Below, piece by piece: positions 53,630 to 61,335 of a stretch of DNA of 64,000 nucleotides. The notes under the pieces are model-generated. The model ran no database searches. It was given only the letters and a program-made list of their open reading frames with translations, and had not been told where the DNA came from. This stretch comes from Bacteroidota bacterium (GTDB taxonomy: Bacteria > Bacteroidota > Bacteroidia > Chitinophagales > Chitinophagaceae), in assembly GCA_023428755.1 (NCBI GenBank), contig JAEYWX010000029.1, positions 186,001-250,000 on the forward strand, in the 5' to 3' direction. Position 1 is the stretch's first letter, and every line of letters begins with the position of its first letter. The position numbers and the translations under genes are program-made.

Positions 53630-54205
53630 ATGAAATTTTTAATCGTTGGTTTGGGAAATATTGGTGCGGAGTACGCACACACCCGTCATAATATTGGATT
53701 TGATGTGGTGGAGGCATTGGCTGCAAAACATGGCGCAACGTTCCGTGTTGACCGGTTGGCATCCGTTGCTGAAGTAAAGCTGAAAGGCAAAATCCTCATT
53801 TTAATTCAGCCATCAACTTACATGAACCTGAGCGGCAAGGCAGTGAAATACTGGATGGACAAAGAAAAAATTCCGTTGGAGCATGTGTTGGTGATTGTAG
53901 ATGAGTTGGCGCTCCCCATCAGCAAACTGCGGTTACGGCCGGGCGGTAGTGATGCCGGGCATAACGGGCTCAGCAGCATTCATGAATCGCTGCAAACCAT
54001 TGCCTATCCCCGCCTTCGTTTTGGCATTGGAAACAATTACCCCAAAGGAAAGCAGGTAGATTATGTATTGGGCCGCTGGGCGGAAGACGAATTGCCGGTT
54101 GTGCAAAAAAAGATACAGGCTTCAGTGGAAGTAGTGGAAAGCTTTGTATTAACGGGCATTGAGCGTACAATGAACCATGCAAACAAAATTGAAATAACTC
54201 TTTAA
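53630..54205 (+). CDS. pth: Peptidyl-tRNA hydrolase
   Basis: Pth releases tRNA from stalled peptidyl-tRNA. The 191-residue protein has FLIVGLGNIGAEYAHTRHNIGFD (active-site His20, Asn10), PSTYMNLSGKAV and VIVDELALP (catalytic Asp). It also has LRLRPGGSDAGHNGLSSI and RLRFGIGN. Small deviations from the family consensus (ISKLRL for xGxxRx) do not affect the catalytic residues. Confidence 0.96.
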   Translation: MKFLIVGLGNIGAEYAHTRHNIGFDVVEALAAKHGATFRVDRLASVAEVKLKGKILILIQPSTYMNLSGKAVKYWMDKEKIPLEHVLVIVDELALPISKLRLRPGGSDAGHNGLSSIHESLQTIAYPRLRFGIGNNYPKGKQVDYVLGRWAEDELPVVQKKIQASVEVVESFVLTGIERTMNHANKIEITL

Positions 54206-54329
54206 TTTTCAGTTTTCTAATATTAACTTCGCTAACCTACCCGACGATGCCTTTTTAGCATCAGTAAAATCCACCGTCCTACCAAAGACCTCTCATAAAC
54301 CTGATTCTGAACTAAAACCATTTGAACCA

Positions 54330-54941
54330 ATGAAAATCTTTTGCGTAGGACGTAACTACGTTGAGCATGCCAAAGAGCTCGGGAATGACGTGCCGGATGA
54401 GCCGGTGATTTTCCTGAAACCCAAAAGTGCATTTCTGCAACCCCACATGCCTTTTTATTATCCTGAGTTTACAAACGAACTTCACTACGAAGCTGAAATT
54501 GTTCTTCGGGTATCGAAGAATGGAAAGTATATCCAGGAGCGCCATGCCAATAAATATTACAATGCCTATTCCATTGGCATTGATTTTACAGCACGTGATA
54601 TTCAACAGCAATTAAAAGAGAAAGGATTGCCTTGGGAAATTTCCAAAGCATGGGATAATTCGGCTGCTGTTGGTAAGTTTATTGATATTAAGCCCGGACA
54701 GAATTTGAATGATATGAATTTCTGTTTGTACAAAAACAAAGAAATTGTACAGCAGGGGAATACCAACCTGATGATCTTTACTTTTGATCAGATCGTGGCG
54801 TATGTGTCTCAGTTCTTTTCTCTCAACATTGGCGATCTCATCTTCACAGGTACACCGGCAGGTGTAGGTGAATGTGTGGTGGGCGATATACTGGAAGGTT
54901 TTATTGAAAACGACAGCTTACTGGAAGTAGAAGTGAAATAA
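54330..54941 (+). CDS. Fumarylacetoacetate hydrolase-family protein
   Basis: The 203-residue protein has the FAH C-terminal fold: FCVGRNYVEHAKELG, PVIFLKPKSAF, LHYEAEIVLRV with the metal-binding Glu pair and YSIGIDFTARDIQ. These are followed by MIFTFDQIVAYVSQFFSLNIGDLIFTGTPAGVG and GDILEG. Members are metal-dependent hydrolases, decarboxylases or tautomerases (oxaloacetate, acylpyruvate); the exact substrate is not deducible. It has its own terminator at 54965-54994. Confidence 0.93.
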   Translation: MKIFCVGRNYVEHAKELGNDVPDEPVIFLKPKSAFLQPHMPFYYPEFTNELHYEAEIVLRVSKNGKYIQERHANKYYNAYSIGIDFTARDIQQQLKEKGLPWEISKAWDNSAAVGKFIDIKPGQNLNDMNFCLYKNKEIVQQGNTNLMIFTFDQIVAYVSQFFSLNIGDLIFTGTPAGVGECVVGDILEGFIENDSLLEVEVK

Positions 54942-54964
54942 AAAATGAAGAATTAGTTTAATAG

Positions 54965-54994
54965 AAGCCATTCTTTTAACAGGATGGCTTTTTT
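54965..54994 (+). terminator. Terminator hairpin
   Basis: The arms AAGCCATTCT and AGGATGGCTT pair with one mismatch and are followed by TTTTT. Confidence 0.85.
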
Positions 54995-55033
54995 GTTGCA
55001 CTTCCCTTTATTTTGCAATTTAATTGCTTGCGA

Positions 55034-57100
55034 ATGATGAACCAGGAAATTTTACGAAAGGCTTATCAATTGATGTGTTATGCGCAACACATGGCCGAAA
55101 CATATGAAAACAATCGTTCTGTTTGTAAATATGTGCACTCCACGTCTCGTGGGCATGAGGCCATTCAGCTTGCAACTGCATTTCAACTTACAGCAGCCGA
55201 TTGGGTGAGCCCTTACTACCGTGATGAAAGTTTACTGCTGGGGCTGGGCTTTCAGCCATACGAACTCATGCTGCAACTCTTAGCAAAGGCCGACGATCCA
55301 TTTACAGGCGGAAGAGAATATTATTCGCATCCAAATTACAAAGGTGGAGATAAGCCTAACATTATCCATCAAAGTAGCGCTACAGGTATGCAGGTGATTC
55401 CTACTACCGGTGTGGCACAAGGGTTACAGTATCTCCTAAAAATAAAATCAGAATCGGTACAAAAAACAACTGATGGACAAATGCCGGTTGTGGTATGTTC
55501 ACTTGGTGATGCAAGTATTACGGAAGGAGAGGTGAGTGAGGCATTTCAGTTTGCTGTATTAAAAAAATTACCGATCATATACCTGGTGCAGGATAATAAC
55601 TGGGGCATCAGCGTAAGTGCTGAAGAAGCAAGGGCCATGGATGCGTATGAATATGCGGGAGGATTTCCGGGCATGCATCGTATCCGTTGTGATGGAAGTG
55701 ATTTTTCTGAAGCATATGAAACCATGCAGCACGTGGTGGAACATGTGCGTACCCACCAGGAGCCTTATCTTGTACAAGCGTATGTGCCTTTGCTGAATCA
55801 TCATACCAGTGGTGTGCGAAAAGAATTTTATAGAAGCAAAGAAGATCTTGCGCAACATGCAACCGATGATCCGTTTCCAAAACTCCGTCAACAATGCTTA
55901 CAGTGTGGCATAACCGAAGATGAACTGGAGCAATTATACCAACAGACAAAACAAACGGTTGCTACTGATTTTGAAAAAGCAACTGCTGCTCCCGAACCGG
56001 ATCCGGCCACAGTAAGCGATCATATATTTGTTCCAACACCGGTCACTGAAGAAAGAGGAGAACTTTCACCAGCGGGTAAAGAAAAGATCATGATGGTAGA
56101 TGCAGCGTTGTTTGCCATTCGTGAATTGATGGAAGAATATCCCGAAGCGGTTTTGTATGGACAGGATGTAGGTAAGAGATTAGGTGGTGTATTTCGTGAA
56201 GCAGCTACATTGGCAGAGCGGTTTGGCGATCATCGTGTATTCAATACTGCCATTCAGGAAGCTTATATTATTGGTTCAACAGTGGGAATGAGTGCTGTTG
56301 GTGCAAAGCCAATAGTAGAAGTACAGTTTGCTGATTATATCTATCCGGGATTAAATCAGCTGGTAACAGAAATTTCGAAATCATCGTATTTAAGCTGTGG
56401 TAAATTTCCGGTGCAAACATTGATCCGTGTTCCCATTGGTGCGTATGGAGGTGGTGGCCCGTATCACAGTGGCAGTGTGGAATCAACGTTGTTAAGTATA
56501 AAAGGAATCAAGATCGTTTATCCATCTAACGCAGCTGATATGAAAGGGTTGATGAAAGCTGCTTTTCTTGATCCCAATCCAGTAGTAATGCTGGAGCACA
56601 AAGGTTTGTACTGGAGTAAAGTGCCGGGTACAGAAGATGCAAGAACAACAGAACCTTCCAGCGACTATGTGTTACCGTTAGGAAAAGCAAGAGTTGCTGT
56701 TGCGGCTGATGATGAACTGGTTGATGAAGGTGAAAGCTGTTGCATCATCACCTACGGCATGGGAGTATATTGGGCAATGGCAGCAGCCAAACAATTTGAC
56801 GGAGCTGTGGAAGTAATTGATCTGCGCACTTTGTTTCCTTTAGATGAAGAATTGATCTTTGCTACTGTAAAAAAACACGGAAAGTGTTTGGTGCTTACAG
56901 AAGAACAACAGAATAATTCATTTGCTGAAGCATTGGCACATCGTATCAGTTACAATTGTTTTCAATGGCTCGATGCACCAGTGGAAGTACTGGGGGCGCT
57001 CAATCTTCCTGCGGTGCCAATGAATACAGGACTGGAAGCAGCGATGCTGCCCAACGCAGAAAAAGTGAAAGAGCGTTTGTGGAAATTGTTTCGGCTTTAA
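55034..57100 (+). CDS. 2-oxo acid dehydrogenase E1 with fused alpha and beta subunits
   Basis: The 688-residue protein joins an E1 alpha part (about 1-320; VSPYYRDESLLLGLG, SSATGMQVIPTTGVAQGLQY, the TPP site LGDASITEGEVSEAFQFAVL ending in DNNWGIS) to an E1 beta part. The beta part (about 345-688) has VLYGQDVGKRLGGVF, FNTAIQEAYIIGSTVGMSAVG, VEVQFADYIYPGLNQL and IGAYGGGGPYHSG. This fused layout is typical of the branched-chain (2-oxoisovalerate) dehydrogenase of Bacteroidota and feeds iso-fatty-acid synthesis. The start at 55034 is chosen; the longer frame starts with TTG. No E2 or E3 gene is adjacent. Confidence 0.93.
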   Translation: MMNQEILRKAYQLMCYAQHMAETYENNRSVCKYVHSTSRGHEAIQLATAFQLTAADWVSPYYRDESLLLGLGFQPYELMLQLLAKADDPFTGGREYYSHPNYKGGDKPNIIHQSSATGMQVIPTTGVAQGLQYLLKIKSESVQKTTDGQMPVVVCSLGDASITEGEVSEAFQFAVLKKLPIIYLVQDNNWGISVSAEEARAMDAYEYAGGFPGMHRIRCDGSDFSEAYETMQHVVEHVRTHQEPYLVQAYVPLLNHHTSGVRKEFYRSKEDLAQHATDDPFPKLRQQCLQCGITEDELEQLYQQTKQTVATDFEKATAAPEPDPATVSDHIFVPTPVTEERGELSPAGKEKIMMVDAALFAIRELMEEYPEAVLYGQDVGKRLGGVFREAATLAERFGDHRVFNTAIQEAYIIGSTVGMSAVGAKPIVEVQFADYIYPGLNQLVTEISKSSYLSCGKFPVQTLIRVPIGAYGGGGPYHSGSVESTLLSIKGIKIVYPSNAADMKGLMKAAFLDPNPVVMLEHKGLYWSKVPGTEDARTTEPSSDYVLPLGKARVAVAADDELVDEGESCCIITYGMGVYWAMAAAKQFDGAVEVIDLRTLFPLDEELIFATVKKHGKCLVLTEEQQNNSFAEALAHRISYNCFQWLDAPVEVLGALNLPAVPMNTGLEAAMLPNAEKVKERLWKLFRL

Positions 57101-57131
57101 GAAACCTGATTATTCGGTTCATCTATCGTAC

Positions 57132-57884
57132 ATGGATATATTATCATTGTATTCTGTTGCCAATTGGCTGTTTATTTTGCTGGCAGCTTTTGCAATTGGT
57201 CTTGCTAAAGGCGGATTAAAAGGCGTGGATATGCTGGCCGTAACCATCATGGCATTAGTGTTTGGTGGAAAATCATCAACCGGTATTGTATTGCCTTTAT
57301 TATGTGTGGCTGATATTGGTGCCGTATCGTATTACAACCGGCATGCACAATGGAAACATTTCTGGAAAGTAATTCCGTGGATGATTATTGGAATTTTACT
57401 GGGTGTGTTTTTGGGGAAAGATATGGATGAAGTTGTTTTCCGCAGAGTCATGGCGGTCATCATTGTTATTACTATTGCTATTGTGCTATGGTTAGAATTT
57501 CGCAAATCAACATCAGTACCGCAGCATCCATTCTTTGCAACAGGCACAGGTTTGGCGGCTGGTTTTACAACGATGATCGGTAACCTGGCCGGAGCGTTTG
57601 CCAACTTATATTTCCTGGCAATGCGTTTACCAAAGAATGATTTCATTGGAACAGCAGCCTGGATTTTTTTAGTGATGAATTTATTTAAACTTCCTTTTCA
57701 GGTTTTTTACTGGAAGAACATCACATTGGAATCAGTACAAACCGATCTTGTACTATTACCTGCATTGATAGCAGGCTTTGTGTTAGGCATTCGCTTAACC
57801 AAAAAAATAAATGATCTGCATTACCGCAAAATGGTGTTGTTCCTCACGCTGGCAGGTTCAGTATTTATGTTGCTGAAAAGGTGA
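57132..57884 (+). CDS. TauE/SafE (TSUP) family membrane transporter
   Basis: The 250-residue protein has about eight membrane segments in two related halves, with the repeated GGKSSTGIVLPLL and TTMIGNLAGAFANLYFLAMRLPKNDFIGT motifs of the TSUP family. Members export sulfite, sulfoacetate or related organic anions; the substrate is not known here. It starts 31 nt after the E1 gene and may be co-transcribed. Confidence 0.9.
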   Translation: MDILSLYSVANWLFILLAAFAIGLAKGGLKGVDMLAVTIMALVFGGKSSTGIVLPLLCVADIGAVSYYNRHAQWKHFWKVIPWMIIGILLGVFLGKDMDEVVFRRVMAVIIVITIAIVLWLEFRKSTSVPQHPFFATGTGLAAGFTTMIGNLAGAFANLYFLAMRLPKNDFIGTAAWIFLVMNLFKLPFQVFYWKNITLESVQTDLVLLPALIAGFVLGIRLTKKINDLHYRKMVLFLTLAGSVFMLLKR

Positions 57885-57929
57885 AAAAGCATTCATTGCA
57901 TAAACGTTTTATAAAACGCATTGGTAGGA

Positions 57930-58226
57930 TCAGTCGATCAATTCTCCAAGATCGCTTATGCCTAAGGTGAACCAGAAAATAACCAATGCCAGTACAATTT
58001 TTACGACGAATGGAATTGAGACTCCAAACCTTTTCAATAATTGCGTATTTACCGGCGGAAGAAATACAAGTGACAGCAACAAACCAATAATTCCGGGAAC
58101 AGGGTGTATCAATACCAGGTTCAGTATTCCAATTGTAAATACGAGCACACCTAAGATCCAGCTAACTGCAATTAAAATGCTTTGTGTTTTCTGGATTTTA
58201 TTTTTTGTTTGATTAAAAGCTTGCAA
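57930..58226 (-). CDS. Small three-span membrane protein (paralogue A)
   Basis: The 98-residue protein has about three membrane segments and a central motif LLLSLVFLPPVNTQLLKRFGVSIP. It is clearly related to the next gene (shared SWILGVLVFTIGI.N, LPPVN and GIS..GELID features), showing a tandem duplication; the two reading frames overlap by 14 nt. No family is recognised; function is unknown. Confidence 0.75.
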   Translation of the reverse strand: MQAFNQTKNKIQKTQSILIAVSWILGVLVFTIGILNLVLIHPVPGIIGLLLSLVFLPPVNTQLLKRFGVSIPFVVKIVLALVIFWFTLGISDLGELID

Positions 58227-58506
58227 GCATCAGATCGATCTTATCAAATAACTCACCTACACCCACTGATGCCCAAATGATGAACACACCCAATCCAATC
58301 TTGATCAATCCCATCTTCGGAATAGTAAAGCCAGTCATTTTTTTCACTATCTCATTCACGGGTAAAAAATATACAAGCGAAAGCAGGAGCAGAAAAATTC
58401 CAAACCCCGCATCGTTTCCCCAAAATGTATTCACAATACCAATGGCAACTACGAGTACGCCAAAGATCCAGCTAAGGATTGTTCCAATGTTCAAATTGTA
58501 AGTCAT
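58213..58506 (-). CDS. Small three-span membrane protein (paralogue B)
   Basis: The 97-residue protein is the upstream copy of a tandem pair, with SWIFGVLVVAIGIVN, LLLLSLVYFLPVNEIVKKMTGF and GVGELFDKIDLM. The start at 58506 (MTYNLNIGTILSW) is chosen; the frame extension to 58569 crosses the divergent promoter region. Divergently transcribed from the DUF2236 gene. Confidence 0.72.
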   Translation of the reverse strand: MTYNLNIGTILSWIFGVLVVAIGIVNTFWGNDAGFGIFLLLLSLVYFLPVNEIVKKMTGFTIPKMGLIKIGLGVFIIWASVGVGELFDKIDLMLASF

Positions 58507-58553
58507 ACAGAAAATTTGATTAATTAAAAGTACTTTGAAATACAAAGTAAGTG

Positions 58554-58561
58554 TATATTTG
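58554..58561 (+). promoter_or_regulatory. -7 promoter element of the DUF2236 gene
   Basis: TATATTTG is a perfect TAnnTTTG with a TTTG 16 nt upstream (58534-58537). It sits in the divergent intergenic region. Confidence 0.5.
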
Positions 58562-58623
58562 CAAGGCATGCAAATTTTTTTTAGAGAATTATGCGTTTCG
58601 AATAAAACAGAAAATGAACCTAT

Positions 58624-59388
58624 ATGAAGATGTTTGTTGAACCTGGCTCTGTAGTGCGAAAGATCTGGGGCAAGAGCGATACCGTGCTGTTTATTTTTGC
58701 AGGTGCCTCGGCAGAATTTGCATTGAATAAAGCAGTGGATTGGCTGTATTTTACAGGCAAACTTCCTTCAGATCCATTAGGGCGTTTGTTCAGCACAGTT
58801 GGCTATGCAAAAAGAATTGTTTTTTCCTCAACAGCAGAAGCCAATGCCGCCATTGCAACAATGCAGAAGATACATAATGCAGTAGAAAAGGGCCGTGGAG
58901 CCAGCATACCCGATTGGGCATATCGTGATGTGTTGTTTATGCTCATCCACTATTCCATTGCGGCGTATGAGTTGCTGGAAGAAACATTAAATGAAGAAGA
59001 AAAAGAAGAAGTGTACAACGTATTTTATCGGGTTGGTATCGGAATGGGAGTGAAAGATTTGCCCGTAACGTATAAGCAGTGGTTGCCTGTACGAGAAGCG
59101 CATTTATTACAAGACCTTCGGAAGAGTAACTATACCGTTGATTTGTTTCAACAATACAAAAAACATCTTGGTCCTTTTCGTTTTAAGGTATTAACCGAAG
59201 CTCAAAAATTAGTGGTTCCCAACCGTGTTAAAGAGTTGCTGCAGTTGCATGATTTTTCTTTGCTGGCACCTGTGGTACCGGTTTACAAATTGAGCAGGTT
59301 GATGAAGATGGACAGGATGCTGAAAAATTTATTACTTCCTGTTGCATACAAAAAGCAAATACATGAGCTTGATGTGTACGGTGCATGA
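58624..59388 (+). CDS. DUF2236 / MpaB-like oxygenase-family protein
   Basis: The 254-residue protein has the MpaB/latex-clearing fold pattern: an N-terminal GAS..FA, GRLFSTVGYAKRIVFSS and the helix MQKIHNAVEKGRG with the conserved His. The central segment WAYRDVLFMLIHYSIAAYELL and a helical C-terminus with basic residues follow. Members bind haem through conserved histidines and are thought to act as oxygenases; the substrate here is unknown. Possibly cytosolic. Confidence 0.85.
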   Translation: MKMFVEPGSVVRKIWGKSDTVLFIFAGASAEFALNKAVDWLYFTGKLPSDPLGRLFSTVGYAKRIVFSSTAEANAAIATMQKIHNAVEKGRGASIPDWAYRDVLFMLIHYSIAAYELLEETLNEEEKEEVYNVFYRVGIGMGVKDLPVTYKQWLPVREAHLLQDLRKSNYTVDLFQQYKKHLGPFRFKVLTEAQKLVVPNRVKELLQLHDFSLLAPVVPVYKLSRLMKMDRMLKNLLLPVAYKKQIHELDVYGA

Positions 59389-59410
59389 GTTTGTGAGAGT
59401 ATTTTCGTAG

Positions 59411-59971
59411 TCAGTCTTTTCGTTGCTGCAATTGTTTTAAAACAGCTTCAATACGTGCAGCCAGGTCTGTTGGCGATTCTCCTGTTTGTTGTTGCATTCC
59501 TGACAATGCATCGGTTACAGCTTGCAGACCAAGTTCATATTTCTGAAATTGTGTTTTCAATACTCCTTCATCATTTGTTTCCCAATACAATCCCTCATCG
59601 TTTAATTCAAAGTGCTGGAAATATTTTTGGCTGAGATAGCGAAACAATTTGATCAAAGCTTTATGAACAGCGATGCCGGCAAATTGTGTTTTTACACTCT
59701 GCCAGTAAATCATTGAGGGATCAAGTCCGGCCTTGCGATAAGTTTCTTCCATGCCTTCCTGCAATGGAGAAAAAAGCTTTCCTGTGCTTGTGAATGTTAG
59801 AAAAACCGGCTCACATTCAGGTGCCGAAAAAACAATTCCATTCAATGATGATGCTGTGATCAGCTTCCATTCCCATAAAAGACTGTTACAGATGTCGGTT
59901 ACTTCATCCACGAGTCCGTTGATCGATAAAGGCTGTGCAAGTGTGCCGCAGAAATGAATGGATAATCCCAT
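59411..59971 (-). CDS. Conserved hypothetical protein
   Basis: The 186-residue protein has no signal peptide or membrane segment. It starts MGLSIHFCGTL.., has a mixed alpha/beta N-terminal half and a helical C-terminal half with a glutamine-rich stretch and a final predicted coiled coil. No family motif or catalytic residue is recognised. Its stop lies 23 nt after the convergent DUF2236 gene. It is the last backbone gene before the tRNA-derived attachment site. Confidence 0.75.
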   Translation of the reverse strand: MGLSIHFCGTLAQPLSINGLVDEVTDICNSLLWEWKLITASSLNGIVFSAPECEPVFLTFTSTGKLFSPLQEGMEETYRKAGLDPSMIYWQSVKTQFAGIAVHKALIKLFRYLSQKYFQHFELNDEGLYWETNDEGVLKTQFQKYELGLQAVTDALSGMQQQTGESPTDLAARIEAVLKQLQQRKD

Positions 59972-59983
59972 ACAGTAAAGATC

Positions 59984-60010
59984 AAAAAAAAGTCCCGCAA
60001 ATAGCGGGAC
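59984..60010 (-). terminator. Terminator of the former tRNA gene
   Basis: On the minus strand GTCCCGC and GCGGGAC flank a 5-nt loop and are followed by eight T (plus 59984-59991). It belongs to the tRNA whose 3' half lies just upstream. Confidence 0.88.
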
Positions 60011-60018
60011 TGTATTTG

Positions 60019-60060
60019 TACCGGAGAGCAGACTTGAACTGCCGACCTTCGGGTTATGAA
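60019..60060 (-). other. 3' half of a tRNA-Met(CAT) gene, candidate attachment site (attR/attL)
   Basis: Reading the minus strand, the segment starts TTCATAACCCGA, i.e. the anticodon loop with anticodon CAT (plus 60056-60058) and the 3' side of the anticodon stem. It continues through a 5-nt variable loop and a perfect T arm (GGCAG / TTCAAGT / CTGCT) to the acceptor 3' strand CTCCGGT with discriminator A, no encoded CCA. The 5' side of the gene (D arm, acceptor 5' strand and 5' anticodon stem) is absent: upstream bases do not pair. This is what remains of a tRNA gene after integration with crossover in the anticodon loop. Confidence 0.85.
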
Positions 60061-60154
60061 TCGAGCTTTTCAGCCTAAACGATCATTTAAGATTTTGATT
60101 ATAAAGAAACTATGCAGATAACTTTTTTATAAAATTAGCTGATTTTATGCTAAA

Positions 60155-60174
60155 GTGTTAACGGTAGTGTTAAC
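60155..60174. repeat. Direct repeat GTGTTAAC x2 near the attachment site
   Basis: Two GTGTTAAC copies (60155-60162, 60167-60174) with a 12-nt period, each containing the palindrome GTTAAC, lie between the tRNA remnant and the methyltransferase gene. They could be recombinase arm-type sites or a regulator site. Confidence 0.5.
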
Positions 60175-60204
60175 AGTTATTTTAAATCAAACGAACTTCC
60201 TGTT

Positions 60205-61335
60205 TTATTTGAGAATGCCTAATGTTTTTAAATAATTCTTTACAGATACAGCAACCGCTTCTGCTAATGGAACAGGCACCCCATTGCCAATCATTTTAAA
60301 TTTTTTTGAAAGTGGTAAGTCTTCAGGTAAAATATAGGTGTCTGGGACACCTTGAATTCTTAGTGTTTCACGAACTGAGAGACGTCTGTTTTTATATGGG
60401 TGAAGATGAACTTCATTATTCCCATAACATGCGGTTGGGCTATATCGAAATCTATGCAACCTCTTAAAAGAAGGTCTGCTCGTTTCACCTTCTTTAATTT
60501 TACTCAATTCACTTTTTTCTACATACAAGTTAAAATACTCTGATGCATTTGGTACTTCGTTAAGAAGTGAGGTTGGTACCAAACAACTTTCAACACATAA
60601 TTCATTTGGTATGTCCTTAGGTTTTTCAATTTTTTTTCCGAAATAATTTAATTCAGGCCATTTATATTTAGTAAAGGAATCTTTATAATTGATATTATTT
60701 TCCCATGGAAACCATTTTTCCAGCCTATCTTTTATAATCTGATCGGCTTTTACATAATTCTTATTAATGCCCACAAAAAACACACGCTCTCTAAATTGTG
60801 GAACTCCGAAATCAAGGGCATTCAGTACCTCATGATCTATGAAATATTCTACTTTAAGTCTTTCTAATAATGCATCCAAATACCCTTTGTTTGATTTTGA
60901 CCTCATTAAGCCAGTAACATTTTCCATTACAAAAAAAGTAGGCTTCAACTCAAGAATTCTGTCTATATATATAATAGTTAGCTTACCCCTTTCCCCTTTA
61001 AATCCTTTTAAACTTCCCATTTGGCTAAAATCTTGGCAAGGGGGGCCTCCAATCATACCGAAGTAACGTGGCTTCCCATTTGGGAATGCTTCTGAAATAA
61101 TTTCATTAGCTGAAACATCTGAAATTGATTTAGTATTAAAAATTTCTGCCTTTACTCCATTGCCTTTAGCTTTACGCCATGACGTAATTCCTTCAGAATG
61201 TAATTTCGCAAATACAGCATCGTTCTCATTTGTCCATATCACTTCAAAACCTGCTTGCTCAAAACCCATATCCAAAAAACCCCCACCAGAGTAGAAGGAA
61301 AGAATTGGAATTTTATCTTCGTGATTATTATTCAT
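60205..61335 (-). CDS. DNA (cytosine-5) methyltransferase, DrmMII-like
   Basis: The 376-residue C5 methyltransferase has intact motifs: FYSGGGFLDMGFEQAG (I, 14-29), GGPPCQDFS (IV, catalytic Cys100), ENV (VI, 138-140), QFRERVFFVGI (VIII), and in the last 60 residues RRLSVRETLRIQGVPD (IX) and GNGVPVPLAEAVAVSV (X). The specificity region lies between VIII and IX. A methyltransferase of this type is the self-marking component (DrmMII) of class 2 DISARM. It starts within the last 8 nt of the nuclease gene, so the two are translationally coupled. Composition is more AT-rich than the backbone. No separate restriction enzyme gene of type II style is adjacent. Confidence 0.93.
   Translation of the reverse strand: MNNNHEDKIPILSFYSGGGFLDMGFEQAGFEVIWTNENDAVFAKLHSEGITSWRKAKGNGVKAEIFNTKSISDVSANEIISEAFPNGKPRYFGMIGGPPCQDFSQMGSLKGFKGERGKLTIIYIDRILELKPTFFVMENVTGLMRSKSNKGYLDALLERLKVEYFIDHEVLNALDFGVPQFRERVFFVGINKNYVKADQIIKDRLEKWFPWENNINYKDSFTKYKWPELNYFGKKIEKPKDIPNELCVESCLVPTSLLNEVPNASEYFNLYVEKSELSKIKEGETSRPSFKRLHRFRYSPTACYGNNEVHLHPYKNRRLSVRETLRIQGVPDTYILPEDLPLSKKFKMIGNGVPVPLAEAVAVSVKNYLKTLGILK

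Noticed and set aside
60019..60060. Intact tRNA gene
   Set aside because: The 5' half cannot be found: bases upstream on the minus strand do not form an anticodon stem, D arm or acceptor 5' strand. Only the 3' half is present.
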